This document shows positions 1-9,743 of a DNA stretch of 64,000 bases, in pieces. The first letter of the stretch is position 1, and each line of letters opens with the position of its first letter. The DNA comes from Mycobacterium sp. DL440 (GTDB lineage: Bacteria; Actinomycetota; Actinomycetes; Mycobacteriales; Mycobacteriaceae), in the NCBI RefSeq assembly GCF_011745145.1, contig NZ_CP050191.1, positions 6,154,473 to 6,218,472 on the forward strand. Reading direction: 5' to 3'. Below the pieces are notes generated by a model. That model was given only the letters and a program-made list of their open reading frames with translations. It did not search any database and was not told the DNA's origin. The translations under genes were made by a program, and so were the position numbers.

Positions 1-396
1 GGCGACATGGCCGAGGTGCTCGGCGCGGCGACGGACCCGGAGCAGGCGCTGGGTGCCCTCATCGACGGCTACGTGGCAAGATCCTTCGACCGCCCCGAGC
101 TCGACTACGTCTACTACACCGAACGCCTCAACATGACGCCCGCCGACCAGAAGATCCTGCGCGACCTGCAGCGGGCGGCCGTGGAATCGTGGGTCGAGGT
201 GGTCATGCCGGTACGCCCGCTGTGGAACGCGGGGCAGGCGCGCTTCGCCGTTCATGCGGCGATGGCGTTGGTGATCGACTTGGGCCGACTCATGAACTAT
301 GAGAATTCGGAGCAGGCCCGAGCCGTCGTCGCGGTCATGGTCGATATGACGCTGCTGGGCCGTTACCGGTTACGAACGGCGTTGCCGGCCAGGTAG
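1..396 (+). CDS. TetR-family regulator, C-terminal part (5' end outside window)
   Basis: The reading frame is open from the first base and ends at TAG 394-396, so this is the 3' end of a gene that begins upstream. The visible part, about 131 codons, is helical and has the look of a TetR ligand-binding and dimerisation domain, with Tyr/Arg-rich helices and a final helix rich in Ala, Val and Met. The DNA-binding HTH would lie outside the window, so the family call is an inference from the C-terminal half alone. The last 34 bases overlap, tail to tail, the end of the DoxX-like gene on the other strand. Confidence 0.5.
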   Translation, partial: GDMAEVLGAATDPEQALGALIDGYVARSFDRPELDYVYYTERLNMTPADQKILRDLQRAAVESWVEVVMPVRPLWNAGQARFAVHAAMALVIDLGRLMNYENSEQARAVVAVMVDMTLLGRYRLRTALPAR

Positions 397-632
397 GCCA
401 GATAGCCGAGCGTGCCGACGGCGGCCAGCTTGCGGGTCTTGGGCAGCAGGAGACCCAGGCCGATGGCGGTCTCGATACCGCCATTGGTGTAGATGTGCTT
501 CTGCGTGTCCGTGGGGAACGCCGACTTGGTGACCGACTCGAACAGCTGCGGCTTCACAAAATGTGAGACGCCAGCGCCGGCCACGCTGAGGCCGACGAGC
601 TTGGTCAGTTTGGAGTTCTTGCCCTCTGCCAT
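363..632 (-). CDS. Small DoxX-like membrane protein
   Basis: An 89-residue protein with three or four hydrophobic segments (about residues 12-26, 47-58 and 66-84). The pattern G-V-S-H-F-V-K-P near the N-terminus, then an N-G-G-I-E-T block and a Y-L-A-Y-L-A-G-N end, is typical of short DoxX/DoxD-like membrane proteins of actinobacteria. The ATG at 632 is chosen because a GAGAGGA ribosome site stands just upstream; a longer frame would add 8 residues with no such site. Its 3' end overlaps the convergent TetR fragment by 34 bases. The biochemical role of these short DoxX proteins is not established. Confidence 0.65.
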   Translation of the reverse strand: MAEGKNSKLTKLVGLSVAGAGVSHFVKPQLFESVTKSAFPTDTQKHIYTNGGIETAIGLGLLLPKTRKLAAVGTLGYLAYLAGNAVRNR

Positions 633-648
633 GTGTGATCCTCTCTGA

Positions 649-2130
649 TCAGGCAAATGTGTAGTCGCTCAACGGGAACCGCGAAGCTTCGGAGACGGCC
701 CGGCGGGTCGTCATCGGCCGGAGCAGCGTTGCCTCGCCGCTCGGATTGAAATAGTACGACCGTGCCGATGCGCAGTTTCCGAGGGTGAACAGGGAGTCGC
801 CCAGCGCCTCGGTCATCCGATCCAGATATCGGGAGTTGGCCTGTTCGGTGACCTCGAACGTCGTCGCCTTCCGGCGCTTGAGTTCGCCGAACAACCGGTC
901 CATCAGGTGCATCTGATACTCCATGGTGTTGAAGAAGTTCAGACCCAGGAACGCGTATGGACTGGCCAGGCTCAGGTAATTCGGAAAGTTCGGCATCGAG
1001 ACGCCCTGGTAGGCCTGGAACCGGGTTTCGCGCCACCACTTTCCGAGATTGCGGCCGTCGCGTCCGATCACCTCGATGGCCGGGAAGTTGGCGTCCCACA
1101 GATCGAATCCGGTCGCCAGCACCAGGGTGTCGATGTCCGTCCGGGTGCCGTCTGAGTTGACGATCGCCCCTGGTTCTATCCGGTCGATTCCGCTTGCCTG
1201 CAGGTGCACGTGCGGTTTGGTGAAGGCGCGGTAGTAGCCGTTGGAGAACGTCGGGCGCTTGCAACCGAAGTCGTAGTCGGGGGTCAGCTTGCGGCGCAGT
1301 TCGGGGTCGCGGATCGAGGCGAACCGATGCAGCTTGGCGAGGTCGGCCGCGGCGATGTTGAACCGCCGGAAGTACCGGTGCTTGAGCACGGCGGTATCGA
1401 CCATGAATGCGTAGATGGCGTCGGTGACCGCACGCACGGCCCGCTGGGTCAGCGGGACCCGGGCGAACAGCGCCTTGACCCGCTCGGAGAATCGCAGGTC
1501 GATCTTGGGGACGACCCAGATCGGCGTGCGTTGGTAGACCGTCAGGTCCGCGGCCTTGCGGGCCAGCTCTGGGATGAGCTGCACGGCAGTGGCGCCCGTG
1601 CCGATGATCGCGATCCGGCGGCCGTCGGGCTGGTAGCCGTCATCCCAGTCGGTGGTGTGGATGACCTTGCCGGTGAAGTCGGCGATACCGGGGATGTCGG
1701 GCGTGTGGGGCTGGGACAGGAAGCCGGTGGCGGTGAGCAGGAAGCGTGTACTCACGGTCTCGCCACCGGCCAGGTTCACGTGCCAGAGGGCGGCCTCGTC
1801 ATCCCAGTGGGCACCCTCGACGGTGGTGTTGAACCGGATGTGGCGGCGCACGCCGTACTTGTCGGCGACATCGTCGGCGTACTGCTTGATCTCGGTGCCG
1901 GTGGAGAACAGCCTCGACCAGTTCGGATTCGGCTCGAAGAAGTACGAGTACGTCGTGGTCGGCACGTCCACGGCCAGGCCGGGGTAGTGGTTGACGTACC
2001 AGGTGCCGCCCAGGTCGTCCTCGCGATCCAGGATCACGAAGTTCTCGATGCCCAGCCGTTTGAGCTGGATGGCGGCGCCGATGCCGGCGAATCCCGCGCC
2101 GACGATTACTGCCTCATACCCCGGGCTCAT
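649..2130 (-). CDS. Flavin-dependent Baeyer-Villiger-type monooxygenase
   Basis: A 493-residue FAD/NADPH monooxygenase. The N-terminal FAD-binding Rossmann motif is GAGFAG (residues 11-16) and the NADPH-binding motif is GTGATA (177-182). Between them lies F152-x-G-x3-H158-x3-W162-D163, the Baeyer-Villiger fingerprint FxGxxxHxxxW(P/D). The length is normal for single-chain type I enzymes. It probably inserts oxygen into a ketone or oxidises a sulfide; the substrate cannot be read from sequence. A TetR gene lies 56 bp upstream on the same strand and may control it. A TAnnnT box 7 bases before the ATG suggests a leaderless mRNA. EthA of M. tuberculosis belongs to the same family, but there is no evidence of orthology. 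Confidence 0.85.
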   Translation of the reverse strand: MSPGYEAVIVGAGFAGIGAAIQLKRLGIENFVILDREDDLGGTWYVNHYPGLAVDVPTTTYSYFFEPNPNWSRLFSTGTEIKQYADDVADKYGVRRHIRFNTTVEGAHWDDEAALWHVNLAGGETVSTRFLLTATGFLSQPHTPDIPGIADFTGKVIHTTDWDDGYQPDGRRIAIIGTGATAVQLIPELARKAADLTVYQRTPIWVVPKIDLRFSERVKALFARVPLTQRAVRAVTDAIYAFMVDTAVLKHRYFRRFNIAAADLAKLHRFASIRDPELRRKLTPDYDFGCKRPTFSNGYYRAFTKPHVHLQASGIDRIEPGAIVNSDGTRTDIDTLVLATGFDLWDANFPAIEVIGRDGRNLGKWWRETRFQAYQGVSMPNFPNYLSLASPYAFLGLNFFNTMEYQMHLMDRLFGELKRRKATTFEVTEQANSRYLDRMTEALGDSLFTLGNCASARSYYFNPSGEATLLRPMTTRRAVSEASRFPLSDYTFA

Positions 2131-2137
2131 GCTGCAG

Positions 2138-2143
2138 ACAGTA
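2138..2143 (-). promoter_or_regulatory. -10 box, leaderless transcript of the monooxygenase
   Basis: TACTGT on the minus strand, followed by exactly 7 bases and the ATG. No ribosome site is visible. This spacing is the usual one for mycobacterial leaderless mRNAs. No -35 box is needed or claimed. Confidence 0.5.
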
Positions 2144-2186
2144 CCGCAGGTATCGGGTACTTTGTCGAGGGCCTGATCGTGGCTGG

Positions 2187-2771
2187 TCAGGTACTGGCGG
2201 CGGACTGGCTGGCCATCCCGGCCACCTGATGCGCGGCACGCACAAAGGCCGGCTTCACCGTGTTGATCCCGTCGAGATAGCTGCCGACCAGGGCGGCGTC
2301 GCGCAGCAGCATCAGCGATGCGGCGATCTCATCCGGCTTGCCACGGCCGGTGGCCGCCTGTTCCAGGGCGCCGCGAAACCAGTTGCGGTGGGTGGTGATG
2401 AGTCGCCGGATCCGGCTGTCGGGGTCGGGATATTCGGCGGCGGCGTTGATGAAGGGGCAGCCGCGCGTGTGATAGCGCGCGACATCTTCCGCGATGCCCT
2501 CGATCACCAGCTCGAGCATGTCGGTGTCCGGCCCGGCGTGGGCCGCGGCCTCATCGAAATAGCCGCGGATAGTCGCGTCCTCGGCGGCGAGGTAGGCCTC
2601 GACGAGGTCCTCCTTGCCCCTGAAATGCCGGTACATGGTCGCTCGAGTGACCTTGGCCTCGGCGAGGATGCGGTCCACGCCGACGGAGTGGATGCCCTCG
2701 CGATAGAAGAGTTCGGTGGCGACGCGCAGGAGGCGCTCCCGCGCCGCGGAGGTCGGCGTCGATGTGGTCAT
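2187..2771 (-). CDS. TetR-family transcriptional repressor
   Basis: A 194-residue protein. Residues 10-55 form the TetR HTH, with V-T-R-A-T-M-Y-R-H-F as the recognition-helix signature, followed by G-K-E-D-L. The C-terminal domain resembles the TetR_C group found next to oxidoreductase genes, including a R-G-C-P-F-I-N segment. ATG at 2771 is preferred over GTG at 2780, though neither has a strong ribosome site. The gene is divergent from the alpha/beta hydrolase at 2888, and two palindromes in the 116-base gap are probable operators. It therefore probably represses itself and the hydrolase, and may also affect the monooxygenase 56 bp downstream. The effector is unknown. Confidence 0.85.
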   Translation of the reverse strand: MTTSTPTSAARERLLRVATELFYREGIHSVGVDRILAEAKVTRATMYRHFRGKEDLVEAYLAAEDATIRGYFDEAAAHAGPDTDMLELVIEGIAEDVARYHTRGCPFINAAAEYPDPDSRIRRLITTHRNWFRGALEQAATGRGKPDEIAASLMLLRDAALVGSYLDGINTVKPAFVRAAHQVAGMASQSAAST

Positions 2772-2793
2772 GCCCACCACGGTACGCCGGGCT

Positions 2794-2803
2794 AGAACGT
2801 TCT
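2794..2803. promoter_or_regulatory. Palindrome, proximal candidate TetR operator
   Basis: AGAACGTTCT, a perfect 10-bp palindrome just upstream of the TetR start. It shares the AGAAC/GTTCT half-sites with the larger palindrome at 2850-2865, which suggests one protein recognises both. Confidence 0.5.
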
Positions 2804-2849
2804 TTCTGATCGCCGGGAATAGTTCGTCGGCGGCAGCGGTTAAGGGGAG

Positions 2850-2865
2850 AAGAACGATCGTTCTT
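2850..2865. promoter_or_regulatory. Palindrome, distal candidate TetR operator
   Basis: A perfect 16-bp palindrome centred on AACGATCGTT, 22 bases before the hydrolase ATG, where it would block that promoter. The half-sites match those of the palindrome at 2794-2803 with a slightly longer spacer. It is a strong candidate for the operator of the divergent TetR protein. Confidence 0.6.
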
Positions 2866-2887
2866 TCTATGTAACGAGGAGACCGTA

Positions 2888-3727
2888 ATGACCACCATCA
2901 CCGCCCGCGAGCTGGCCGAACTGCAACGAGCCAATGCCTCCGATGCCCAACCGGTCGTCTTCGTTCACGGCCTCTGGCTGCTGCCGAGCAGCTGGGACAC
3001 CTGGCGGGCGCTGTTCGAGGACCGTGGTTACGTCACTCTCGCACCGGGCTGGCCCGATGACCCGGAAAGCGTGGCCGACGCACGCCGCGACCCGTCGGTG
3101 TTCGCGCGCAAGACGGTTGCCGAGATCACCGAGCACTACGCCGAAGTGATCCGAGAGCTTGACCGGAAGCCCATCATCATCGGTCACTCCTTCGGCGGGT
3201 TGATCACCCAGAAACTCGCCGGCCTCGGGCTGTCGAAGGCGGCGGTCGCCATCGACCCGGCGCCGGGGCGCGGTGTGCTGCCACTCCCGGTATCGGCGCT
3301 GCGGGCGGCATTTCCCGTCCTCGGAAACCCCTTCAACTACGGCCGTGCGGTTCCCCTGACCCGCAAGCAGTTCCGGTTCTCGTTCGGTAACGCGGTTTCC
3401 GAGGAAGAGTCGAATCGGCTCTACAACGAGTACTCGGTGGCCGGCTCTGCCATACCGTTGTTCCAGGCCGCGCTGGCCAACTTCAACCCCGCATCCGAAA
3501 CCAAGGTGGACAACAAGGCGCTGGATCGCGGTCCGCTGCTGATCATTTCGGGCGAAAAGGACAACACCGTGCCACGGGCCATCTCCCACGCCGCGTTCAA
3601 GCGGCAGACGAAGAACCCGGACGTCACCGAGTTCGTCGAGATTCCGGACCGCGGGCACTCGCTGGTGATCGACAGCGGCTGGCGCGCCGTGGCCGAGACG
3701 GCGCTCGACTTCATCAAGCGGGCCTGA
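2888..3727 (+). CDS. Alpha/beta-hydrolase
   Basis: A 279-residue alpha/beta-hydrolase. The oxyanion-hole motif V-H-G-L-W lies near residue 26, the nucleophile elbow G-H-S-F-G-G near residues 99-104, and a G-H-S segment near residue 257 supplies the catalytic His. An acidic S-G-E-K-D segment before it could give the Asp. A GAGGAG ribosome site sits 6 bases before the ATG. The gene is divergent from the TetR gene with two palindromic operators between them, so expression is probably inducible. A small-molecule esterase, epoxide hydrolase or haloperoxidase-like activity is possible; the substrate is unknown. Confidence 0.8.
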   Translation: MTTITARELAELQRANASDAQPVVFVHGLWLLPSSWDTWRALFEDRGYVTLAPGWPDDPESVADARRDPSVFARKTVAEITEHYAEVIRELDRKPIIIGHSFGGLITQKLAGLGLSKAAVAIDPAPGRGVLPLPVSALRAAFPVLGNPFNYGRAVPLTRKQFRFSFGNAVSEEESNRLYNEYSVAGSAIPLFQAALANFNPASETKVDNKALDRGPLLIISGEKDNTVPRAISHAAFKRQTKNPDVTEFVEIPDRGHSLVIDSGWRAVAETALDFIKRA

Positions 3728-3745
3728 CCCGGCCGGCCCGACCGG

Positions 3746-3771
3746 ACCCCGTCACCTCAGCGTGGCGGGGT
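3746..3771. terminator. Bidirectional terminator hairpin
   Basis: A 10-bp stem (ACCCCGTCAC pairing with GTGGCGGGGT, one G-U pair) with a 6-base loop, between the convergent hydrolase and small exported protein genes. There is no U-tract, as is common for mycobacterial terminators. Confidence 0.5.
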
Positions 3772-4068
3772 TCAGTCGTCGATGTGCGTCGGCGGGTCGG
3801 CGAAGGTGGAATCCGTGGGCGCGTACTCATGGCCAGGACCCATCAGATCGCAGCGCTTGACCGGCACCAGGTGGGAGCTGAAGCCACTGGGCACGTAGCC
3901 CCAGGTTCCCACGCACCGTTCCCAGGTGCCGTCGGGCTGGACGGGTTTGTCGCACTTACTGATCACCGGACCGCCGTACTGGCACCCGGCGCCGGCTGGT
4001 GGCGCCGCGGCGAGCAACCCCCCGGCCAGCAGCGCGACAGCTACGCCGCCGACGATGTAGAGCTTCAT
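3772..4068 (-). CDS. Small exported cysteine-containing protein
   Basis: A 98-residue protein with a clear Sec signal peptide: M-K-L start, a hydrophobic core to about residue 22, and an A-G-A type cleavage site near residue 27. The mature part is only about 70 residues, has four Cys (probably two disulfides) and a C-D-x-P-x-Q-P-D-G-T-W segment found in small secreted actinobacterial proteins sometimes annotated as CDGP. An AGGGAGA ribosome site precedes the ATG. Function is unknown. The eroded DUF5996 gene ends 16 bases upstream on the same strand. Confidence 0.7.
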   Translation of the reverse strand: MKLYIVGGVAVALLAGGLLAAAPPAGAGCQYGGPVISKCDKPVQPDGTWERCVGTWGYVPSGFSSHLVPVKRCDLMGPGHEYAPTDSTFADPPTHIDD

Positions 4069-4083
4069 GAAGATCTCCCTGTC

Positions 4084-4438
4084 CTATCCGTGTGGGTGTC
4101 GCCAGCGCTGTGGATCGCATTCCAAACCTGCTCGGTCCCAACTGGCCAGATCTGCCGCAGCAGTGTAGGTCGATTGCAGGAAATCCATCAGGGCGGTGCG
4201 CCTGGACCAGTTGACGCCAGAACAAGGGGCTTGCCGAGATTCGCGTTACAATGCCCAGTTGTTGCAGGGCGGTGAAGGTTTCGTCGTAGAAGGTCACCTG
4301 CCACCAATGATTGATCAGTGGTGATTGCGTCAGCCGGATCTTCCCTACGATCTGTGTCCACATGTGCAGGGTGTCGCGGGTGGGCTCCCAATCCGATACC
4401 CGTAGCGCGGGCCAAGCGTTGCCTGGACGAGCGTTCAT
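4084..4438 (-). pseudogene. Eroded DUF5996-family gene
   Basis: Pieces of a DUF5996 protein survive in order but most of the gene is missing. The N-terminal part (from ATG 4438) has the family's W-P-A-L start and H-M-W-T-Q-I-V-G-K-I-R then N-H-W-W blocks. It jumps directly to the F-Y-D-E...A-L-x-x-L-G-I block, then to F-W-R-Q-L-V-Q. After a frame change near 4195-4200 the C-terminal block A-L-M-D-F-L-Q-S-T-Y-x-A-A-A-D-L-A-S-W-D follows and ends at TAG 4084-4086. About 118 codons remain of roughly 300 expected for the family as I recall it. The pattern needs at least three internal deletions and one frameshift. Without the shift the N-terminal frame runs on to 3956 into the next gene. Confidence 0.75.
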
Positions 4439-4519
4439 GGGACAGATGCCACCTTCCGCGTCGACGATTCGTCGATCTCCAACCTCGGTGACGCAAGCCT
4501 AGCCGCGCGTCACCGAGGA

Positions 4520-5908
4520 TTACCGCGGAATGGTGGCACTCCTCCTTGTGATGCGAGCCAGGATGGGCTCGGCGGCGATGACGGTGAAGGGGGTCTCCAC
4601 CGGAAAGTCGTCCTGCAGTGAAGTCACACCGGCCTCGCGCACGATGGTCGCCAGGGCCAGGGTGGCCTCGAGCATGGCGAAGTGATCGCCGACGCAGGAC
4701 CGCGGGCCACCGCCGAAAGGCAGGTATTGCCAACGGTTTCGGCCGGCCGAGCGCTCAGGGCTGAACCGGTCCGGGTCGAAGGTCAGCGGATCATCCCACA
4801 GCGCCGGATCGCGGTGCATGACGTAGAAGTTGACCATCGCCATCGTGCCGGCCTCGGCGCGGTAGCCGTCGACCGTCATCTCCTCGTTGAGCATCCGCGG
4901 CGTACCGGCGCCGGGCGGGCACAGGCGCAATGCCTCGTGCAGGACCCGCACAGTGTGTTCGAGGTGCGGCACATCCTCGGGAGTCAGTGTTCGTTCGCCC
5001 AGCGCCGCGACTTCGTCGTACACGCGGGACTGCAGATCGGGATCGCGGCCCAGCGCCCACAGCGAATAGCACAGCGTCGTCGAGGTGGTGTCGTGCCCGG
5101 CGAGCATGAAAAGCACCAGTTCATCGCAGATTTCGTCGTCAGTCAGTGCTCGGCCGGTGTCCGGGTCACGGGCCTCGATGAGCGCGCGCACGAGCGGCGC
5201 ATCCCGATCGGGATCCGCGCGCACCGCGGCGAGGATCTCGGCGGCCAGGCGATGCAGGCAGGCATTGGCCGCTTTGGCCCGGCGTTGACCGCCGGTGGGC
5301 ACCCACTGCGGAAAGTTGACCGGACGGACCGACCGATCGGAGATCCACGACAACGCGGTACGTAGCGCGGGGCCCACATCGTCGGCGCGCTCGTCGAGAT
5401 CCAACCCGAACACCGAGCGGCCCAGCGCACGCAGCGTGAGCGCCCGGCAGGCGACGTCCAGATCGACCGTCGTCCCGTCGCGCCAGCCGTCTGCGATCGA
5501 GTGCGCCGCGGCGGCCATGTGCCCCGCATAGCGCGGGACGTTCTGCTTGGTGAACATCGGCTGTAGCGTCCGCCGCCGGGGCAGCCAGCGCTCATGCGGC
5601 AGATTCAACAGGTTGCCGCCCATCAGCCGGCGCAGCTCGACCATGTTGAGGGCGCTGCCGCGATCGGCGACCGAATCGCGGCGGCCGAGGACATCGCGGG
5701 CCCCTTGCGGGGAGGTGACCAACAGGACCGGGGGGATCAGCCAGCGCGGGCCCAGCACCAGCCGGCTGACGGGACCGCCTGCGTCGCGCAGCCGCTGATG
5801 TCCCTCGATGAAGGACCGCATCGCCCTGATCAACTGGCGGTAAGGCAAGGGATTGCGCGGAGCCAGCGGCAGCGTGGCTGTCGCCGGAGCGGGCTGAATC
5901 TCGACCAT
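4520..5908 (-). CDS. Cytochrome P450
   Basis: A 462-residue soluble P450. The I-helix oxygen-binding motif is A-G-H-D-T-T-S (residues 270-276), the ExxR pair is E325/R328, the meander holds F-D-P-D-R-F (377-382), and the heme loop is F398-G-G-G-P-R-S-C405-V-G with Cys405 as the thiolate ligand. The length is normal. The lack of an N-terminal membrane anchor implies a cytosolic enzyme using ferredoxin or a reductase encoded elsewhere. It lies 46 bp downstream of the septum-formation-like gene on the same strand, so read-through from the thiamine operon is possible. The CYP family number and substrate cannot be assigned by eye. Confidence 0.9.
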   Translation of the reverse strand: MVEIQPAPATATLPLAPRNPLPYRQLIRAMRSFIEGHQRLRDAGGPVSRLVLGPRWLIPPVLLVTSPQGARDVLGRRDSVADRGSALNMVELRRLMGGNLLNLPHERWLPRRRTLQPMFTKQNVPRYAGHMAAAAHSIADGWRDGTTVDLDVACRALTLRALGRSVFGLDLDERADDVGPALRTALSWISDRSVRPVNFPQWVPTGGQRRAKAANACLHRLAAEILAAVRADPDRDAPLVRALIEARDPDTGRALTDDEICDELVLFMLAGHDTTSTTLCYSLWALGRDPDLQSRVYDEVAALGERTLTPEDVPHLEHTVRVLHEALRLCPPGAGTPRMLNEEMTVDGYRAEAGTMAMVNFYVMHRDPALWDDPLTFDPDRFSPERSAGRNRWQYLPFGGGPRSCVGDHFAMLEATLALATIVREAGVTSLQDDFPVETPFTVIAAEPILARITRRSATIPR

Positions 5909-5954
5909 GTGCCGAGTGTCTGCCCGCCCGGTCAGCGGCCACTAGAGTAGTGCG

Positions 5955-6509
5955 TTACCCGATTTTCCCGGTGCGGGGGTTCTTGCTGGTAGCGATGCAT
6001 GTCACGGTGCGGTCCCCACGTTGCCAGGAGTCCACGGTCGGGTACAGGACGAACAGCTGGATCCCGGTTTCGCCATTCGCGTCGGGGGCGTACTGGGCCA
6101 GCGCCGGCGCACATTTGTCGGCGTACTTCACCACCGCGGCATCGCCAGGGAAATCCCCATCGGGCAGTGGCAGCACGGCGAACACCTCACCTTTGTGCGG
6201 CTGATCGCAACCCACTGTCTTGACGTACAACACCCGGCTGCTGTCGGGTATCTCGGTCAGGCAATCACCCGAACGGACCTGGCTGGCCTCGGTGGCGCCG
6301 CGGTCCCGGGCCAGGTAGAACACCGCGCCGGCGGCGATCACGATTGCGACCAGCACCACGACCGCCAACAGCACCCACTTGAGCGCCGGGGACTTCTTCG
6401 GTGTCGCTGAGAACTGGTCGGGGCCGGTGGAATACGGCTGCGGCGGGGGTGGCGGGTAACCGTGAGGCGGCGGGCCCTGCGGTCCAGGGGGACCGGACGG
6501 GTAGGTCAT
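5955..6509 (-). CDS. Membrane-anchored septum-formation-family protein (Rv0420c-like)
   Basis: 184 residues: a Pro/Gly-rich cytosolic N-terminus (1-40), one transmembrane helix (about 43-66), and an outside domain with the G-D-C-L, K-T-V-G-C-D-x-P-H-x-G-E-V-F and D-K-C...D-R-T-V-T-C pattern of the septum-formation domain family, with four Cys that probably form disulfides. The Pro-rich tail plus single helix is a common plan in actinobacterial cell-envelope proteins. The start ATG overlaps the stop of the preceding hydrolase gene (ATGA), so translation is coupled to the thiamine operon. Its role is inferred only from the family name. Confidence 0.7.
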   Translation of the reverse strand: MTYPSGPPGPQGPPPHGYPPPPPQPYSTGPDQFSATPKKSPALKWVLLAVVVLVAIVIAAGAVFYLARDRGATEASQVRSGDCLTEIPDSSRVLYVKTVGCDQPHKGEVFAVLPLPDGDFPGDAAVVKYADKCAPALAQYAPDANGETGIQLFVLYPTVDSWQRGDRTVTCIATSKNPRTGKIG

Positions 6510-7144
6510 GGCTCGACGATATCGAGTGCCCGCAGCGCCGCGTCGACCGCAAGGGCCGGCACGTTCAGGCGCTTCGATCCGAGGTCGTGACGGGCACCCT
6601 CGATGACGACGAGTTCGGTCGGGCCGCTCACCAAAGCCGCGGCGGCCGTGAGCTCCTCGATCGTGCCGAACGGGTCGGAGGTGCCGTGGGTGAATACCGT
6701 GGGCACGGTGATGCCGGGCAGATGTTCGGTGCGGGCGCGTTCCGGCTTGCCCGGCGGATGCAGCGGGTAGGAGAAGAGGGCCAGCACGTCCGGGCCTGCC
6801 CCCGGTTCATTTCCTGCGCTGGCGACCATCGAGGTCATCCGCCCGCCGTAGGAATGCCCACCGGCGATCACAGGGCCGCCGGTGCGGCTGCGGGCCAGTG
6901 CGATCGCCTCAGCGATGCCTTCCTGGTCGCCTGCCGCCGATCCCGACGGCGGTCCCTTGGGCCGGCGGCGGCGGTAGGGCAGGTTGTAGCGGATGGCCAG
7001 CCAGCCGCGGGAGGCCCACTCGTCGCAGATCTTGACCAGCATCGCGGAGTCCCGGTTGCCGCCGGCTCCGTGGGTGAGGACCACAATTCCCCGCGCCGGT
7101 CCCTCGGGTTCGTGGGCGACCCCCGCAATCGCGTCGAGGTTCAT
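6506..7144 (-). CDS. Dienelactone-hydrolase-like alpha/beta-hydrolase (Rv0421c-like)
   Basis: A 212-residue small alpha/beta-hydrolase. An L-T-H-G-A-G-G oxyanion segment lies near residues 23-29, the nucleophile elbow G-H-S-Y-G-G near 96-101, a T-H-G-T-S-D-P-F segment near 151-158 gives the acid, and E-G-A-R-H-D near 184 gives the His. The ATG at 7144 overlaps the thiD stop (ATGA) and the gene's own stop overlaps the next start in the same way. That places it third in the thiC-thiD operon, matching its position in M. tuberculosis. A longer upstream frame exists but only antisense-reads thiD. The substrate is unknown; the position hints at a thiamine-related or housekeeping role. Confidence 0.75.
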   Translation of the reverse strand: MNLDAIAGVAHEPEGPARGIVVLTHGAGGNRDSAMLVKICDEWASRGWLAIRYNLPYRRRRPKGPPSGSAAGDQEGIAEAIALARSRTGGPVIAGGHSYGGRMTSMVASAGNEPGAGPDVLALFSYPLHPPGKPERARTEHLPGITVPTVFTHGTSDPFGTIEELTAAAALVSGPTELVVIEGARHDLGSKRLNVPALAVDAALRALDIVEP

Positions 7145-7977
7145 GACTGCAGCCGGAACAGGGCGTTCACCGGGCCGTGGCCGTGGCCCAGCGGATAGGC
7201 GGACCGGATACCTTCGGTCACCCAGGCCTTGCCGAACTCCACCGCCTGGGGCACCGAATAGCCGTGTGCCAGTGCACAAGCCGTTGCGGCCGCCAGGGTG
7301 TCGCCGGCTCCGTGGTCGTTGCCGGTATCGATCCGCGGCGCGGCGAACTCGTGGAACTCGGTGCCGTCGAACAGCAGATCCGGACTGGCCGACGACGAGC
7401 GCAGGTGCCCGCCCTTGACCAGCGCCCACTGCGGACCCAGCGCGTGCAGTGCGCGCGCCGCGTCCCGCTGCGAGGCCTCGTCGACGACCTCGATGTCGAC
7501 CAGCAACCGGACCTCATCGAGATTCGGGGTGACCAGTGTGGCCAGCGGGAACAGCTCGGTGCGCAACGCGTCGAGGGCGCTGTGGTGGAGCAACGGATCG
7601 CCGTGCATCGAAGCGCACACCGGGTCGACGACCAGTGGCACTGCTCCGGCCAGGCCTTCTGAACGCCACGTCTCGGCGATCGTGGTGATGATCTCCGAGG
7701 ACGCCAGCATGCCGGTCTTGGCGGCCTGGATCCCGATATCAGTGACGACCGCGCGCATCTGATCCGAAACTATATCGATCGGGATCTCGTGAAAACCCTT
7801 GACGCCGACGGAGTTCTGCACCGTCACCGCGGTGACGGCGACGCAGCCGTGCAGGCCGAGCATTGCGAAGGTCCGCATGTCGGCCTGGATCCCGGCGCCA
7901 CCGCCGGAATCGGACCCGGCGATGGTCATCACCCGCAGCGGGGTGTCACCCGCGGGCACCAATGGCAAGAAGTTCAC
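7141..7977 (-). CDS. thiD: Hydroxymethylpyrimidine/phosphomethylpyrimidine kinase ThiD
   Basis: A 278-residue ribokinase-fold kinase that phosphorylates HMP and then HMP-P to HMP-PP in thiamine biosynthesis. The N-terminal block [16 protein letters not shown] is the family signature, and near the C-terminus D-H-G-A-G-D-T-L holds the ATP-site and catalytic Asp. A K-T-G-M-L block is also present. GTG at 7977 is the start, 7 bases after the thiC stop, so the two are co-transcribed and under the TPP riboswitch upstream of thiC. The sequence resembles Rv0422c closely from memory. Confidence 0.95.
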   Translation of the reverse strand: MNFLPLVPAGDTPLRVMTIAGSDSGGGAGIQADMRTFAMLGLHGCVAVTAVTVQNSVGVKGFHEIPIDIVSDQMRAVVTDIGIQAAKTGMLASSEIITTIAETWRSEGLAGAVPLVVDPVCASMHGDPLLHHSALDALRTELFPLATLVTPNLDEVRLLVDIEVVDEASQRDAARALHALGPQWALVKGGHLRSSSASPDLLFDGTEFHEFAAPRIDTGNDHGAGDTLAAATACALAHGYSVPQAVEFGKAWVTEGIRSAYPLGHGHGPVNALFRLQS

Positions 7978-7984
7978 GTCGGCC

Positions 7985-9628
<1,644 letters not shown>

Positions 9629-9637
9629 TTATTCATC

Positions 9638-9722
9638 TCCCTACGCCGGCATTACCCGGTCAGGTTCGTACGGTCGACGGGCGTACCCGTCCTCTCAGTG
9701 CGCTCGTGCGCACTCCCGCGTG
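9638..9722 (-). ncRNA. TPP (THI-box) riboswitch of the thiC operon
   Basis: Read on the minus strand, the leader contains CTGAGA (9693-9698 region), then ACCTGA, then GTAATGCCGGCGTAGGGA, the conserved core of the thiamine pyrophosphate aptamer in the right order and spacing. Its 3' edge overlaps the thiC ribosome site (AGGGAG), which fits translational control: TPP binding would close P1 and hide the site. Ends are approximate. Confidence 0.92.
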
Positions 9723-9737
9723 TGGTTTGCAGGGCCC

Positions 9738-9743
9738 AACCTA
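9738..9743 (-). promoter_or_regulatory. Candidate -10 box of the thiC operon
   Basis: TAGGTT on the minus strand, about 15 bases before the riboswitch 5' edge, placing a likely transcription start near 9731. It is the only good TAnnnT box just upstream of the aptamer. Confidence 0.35.
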
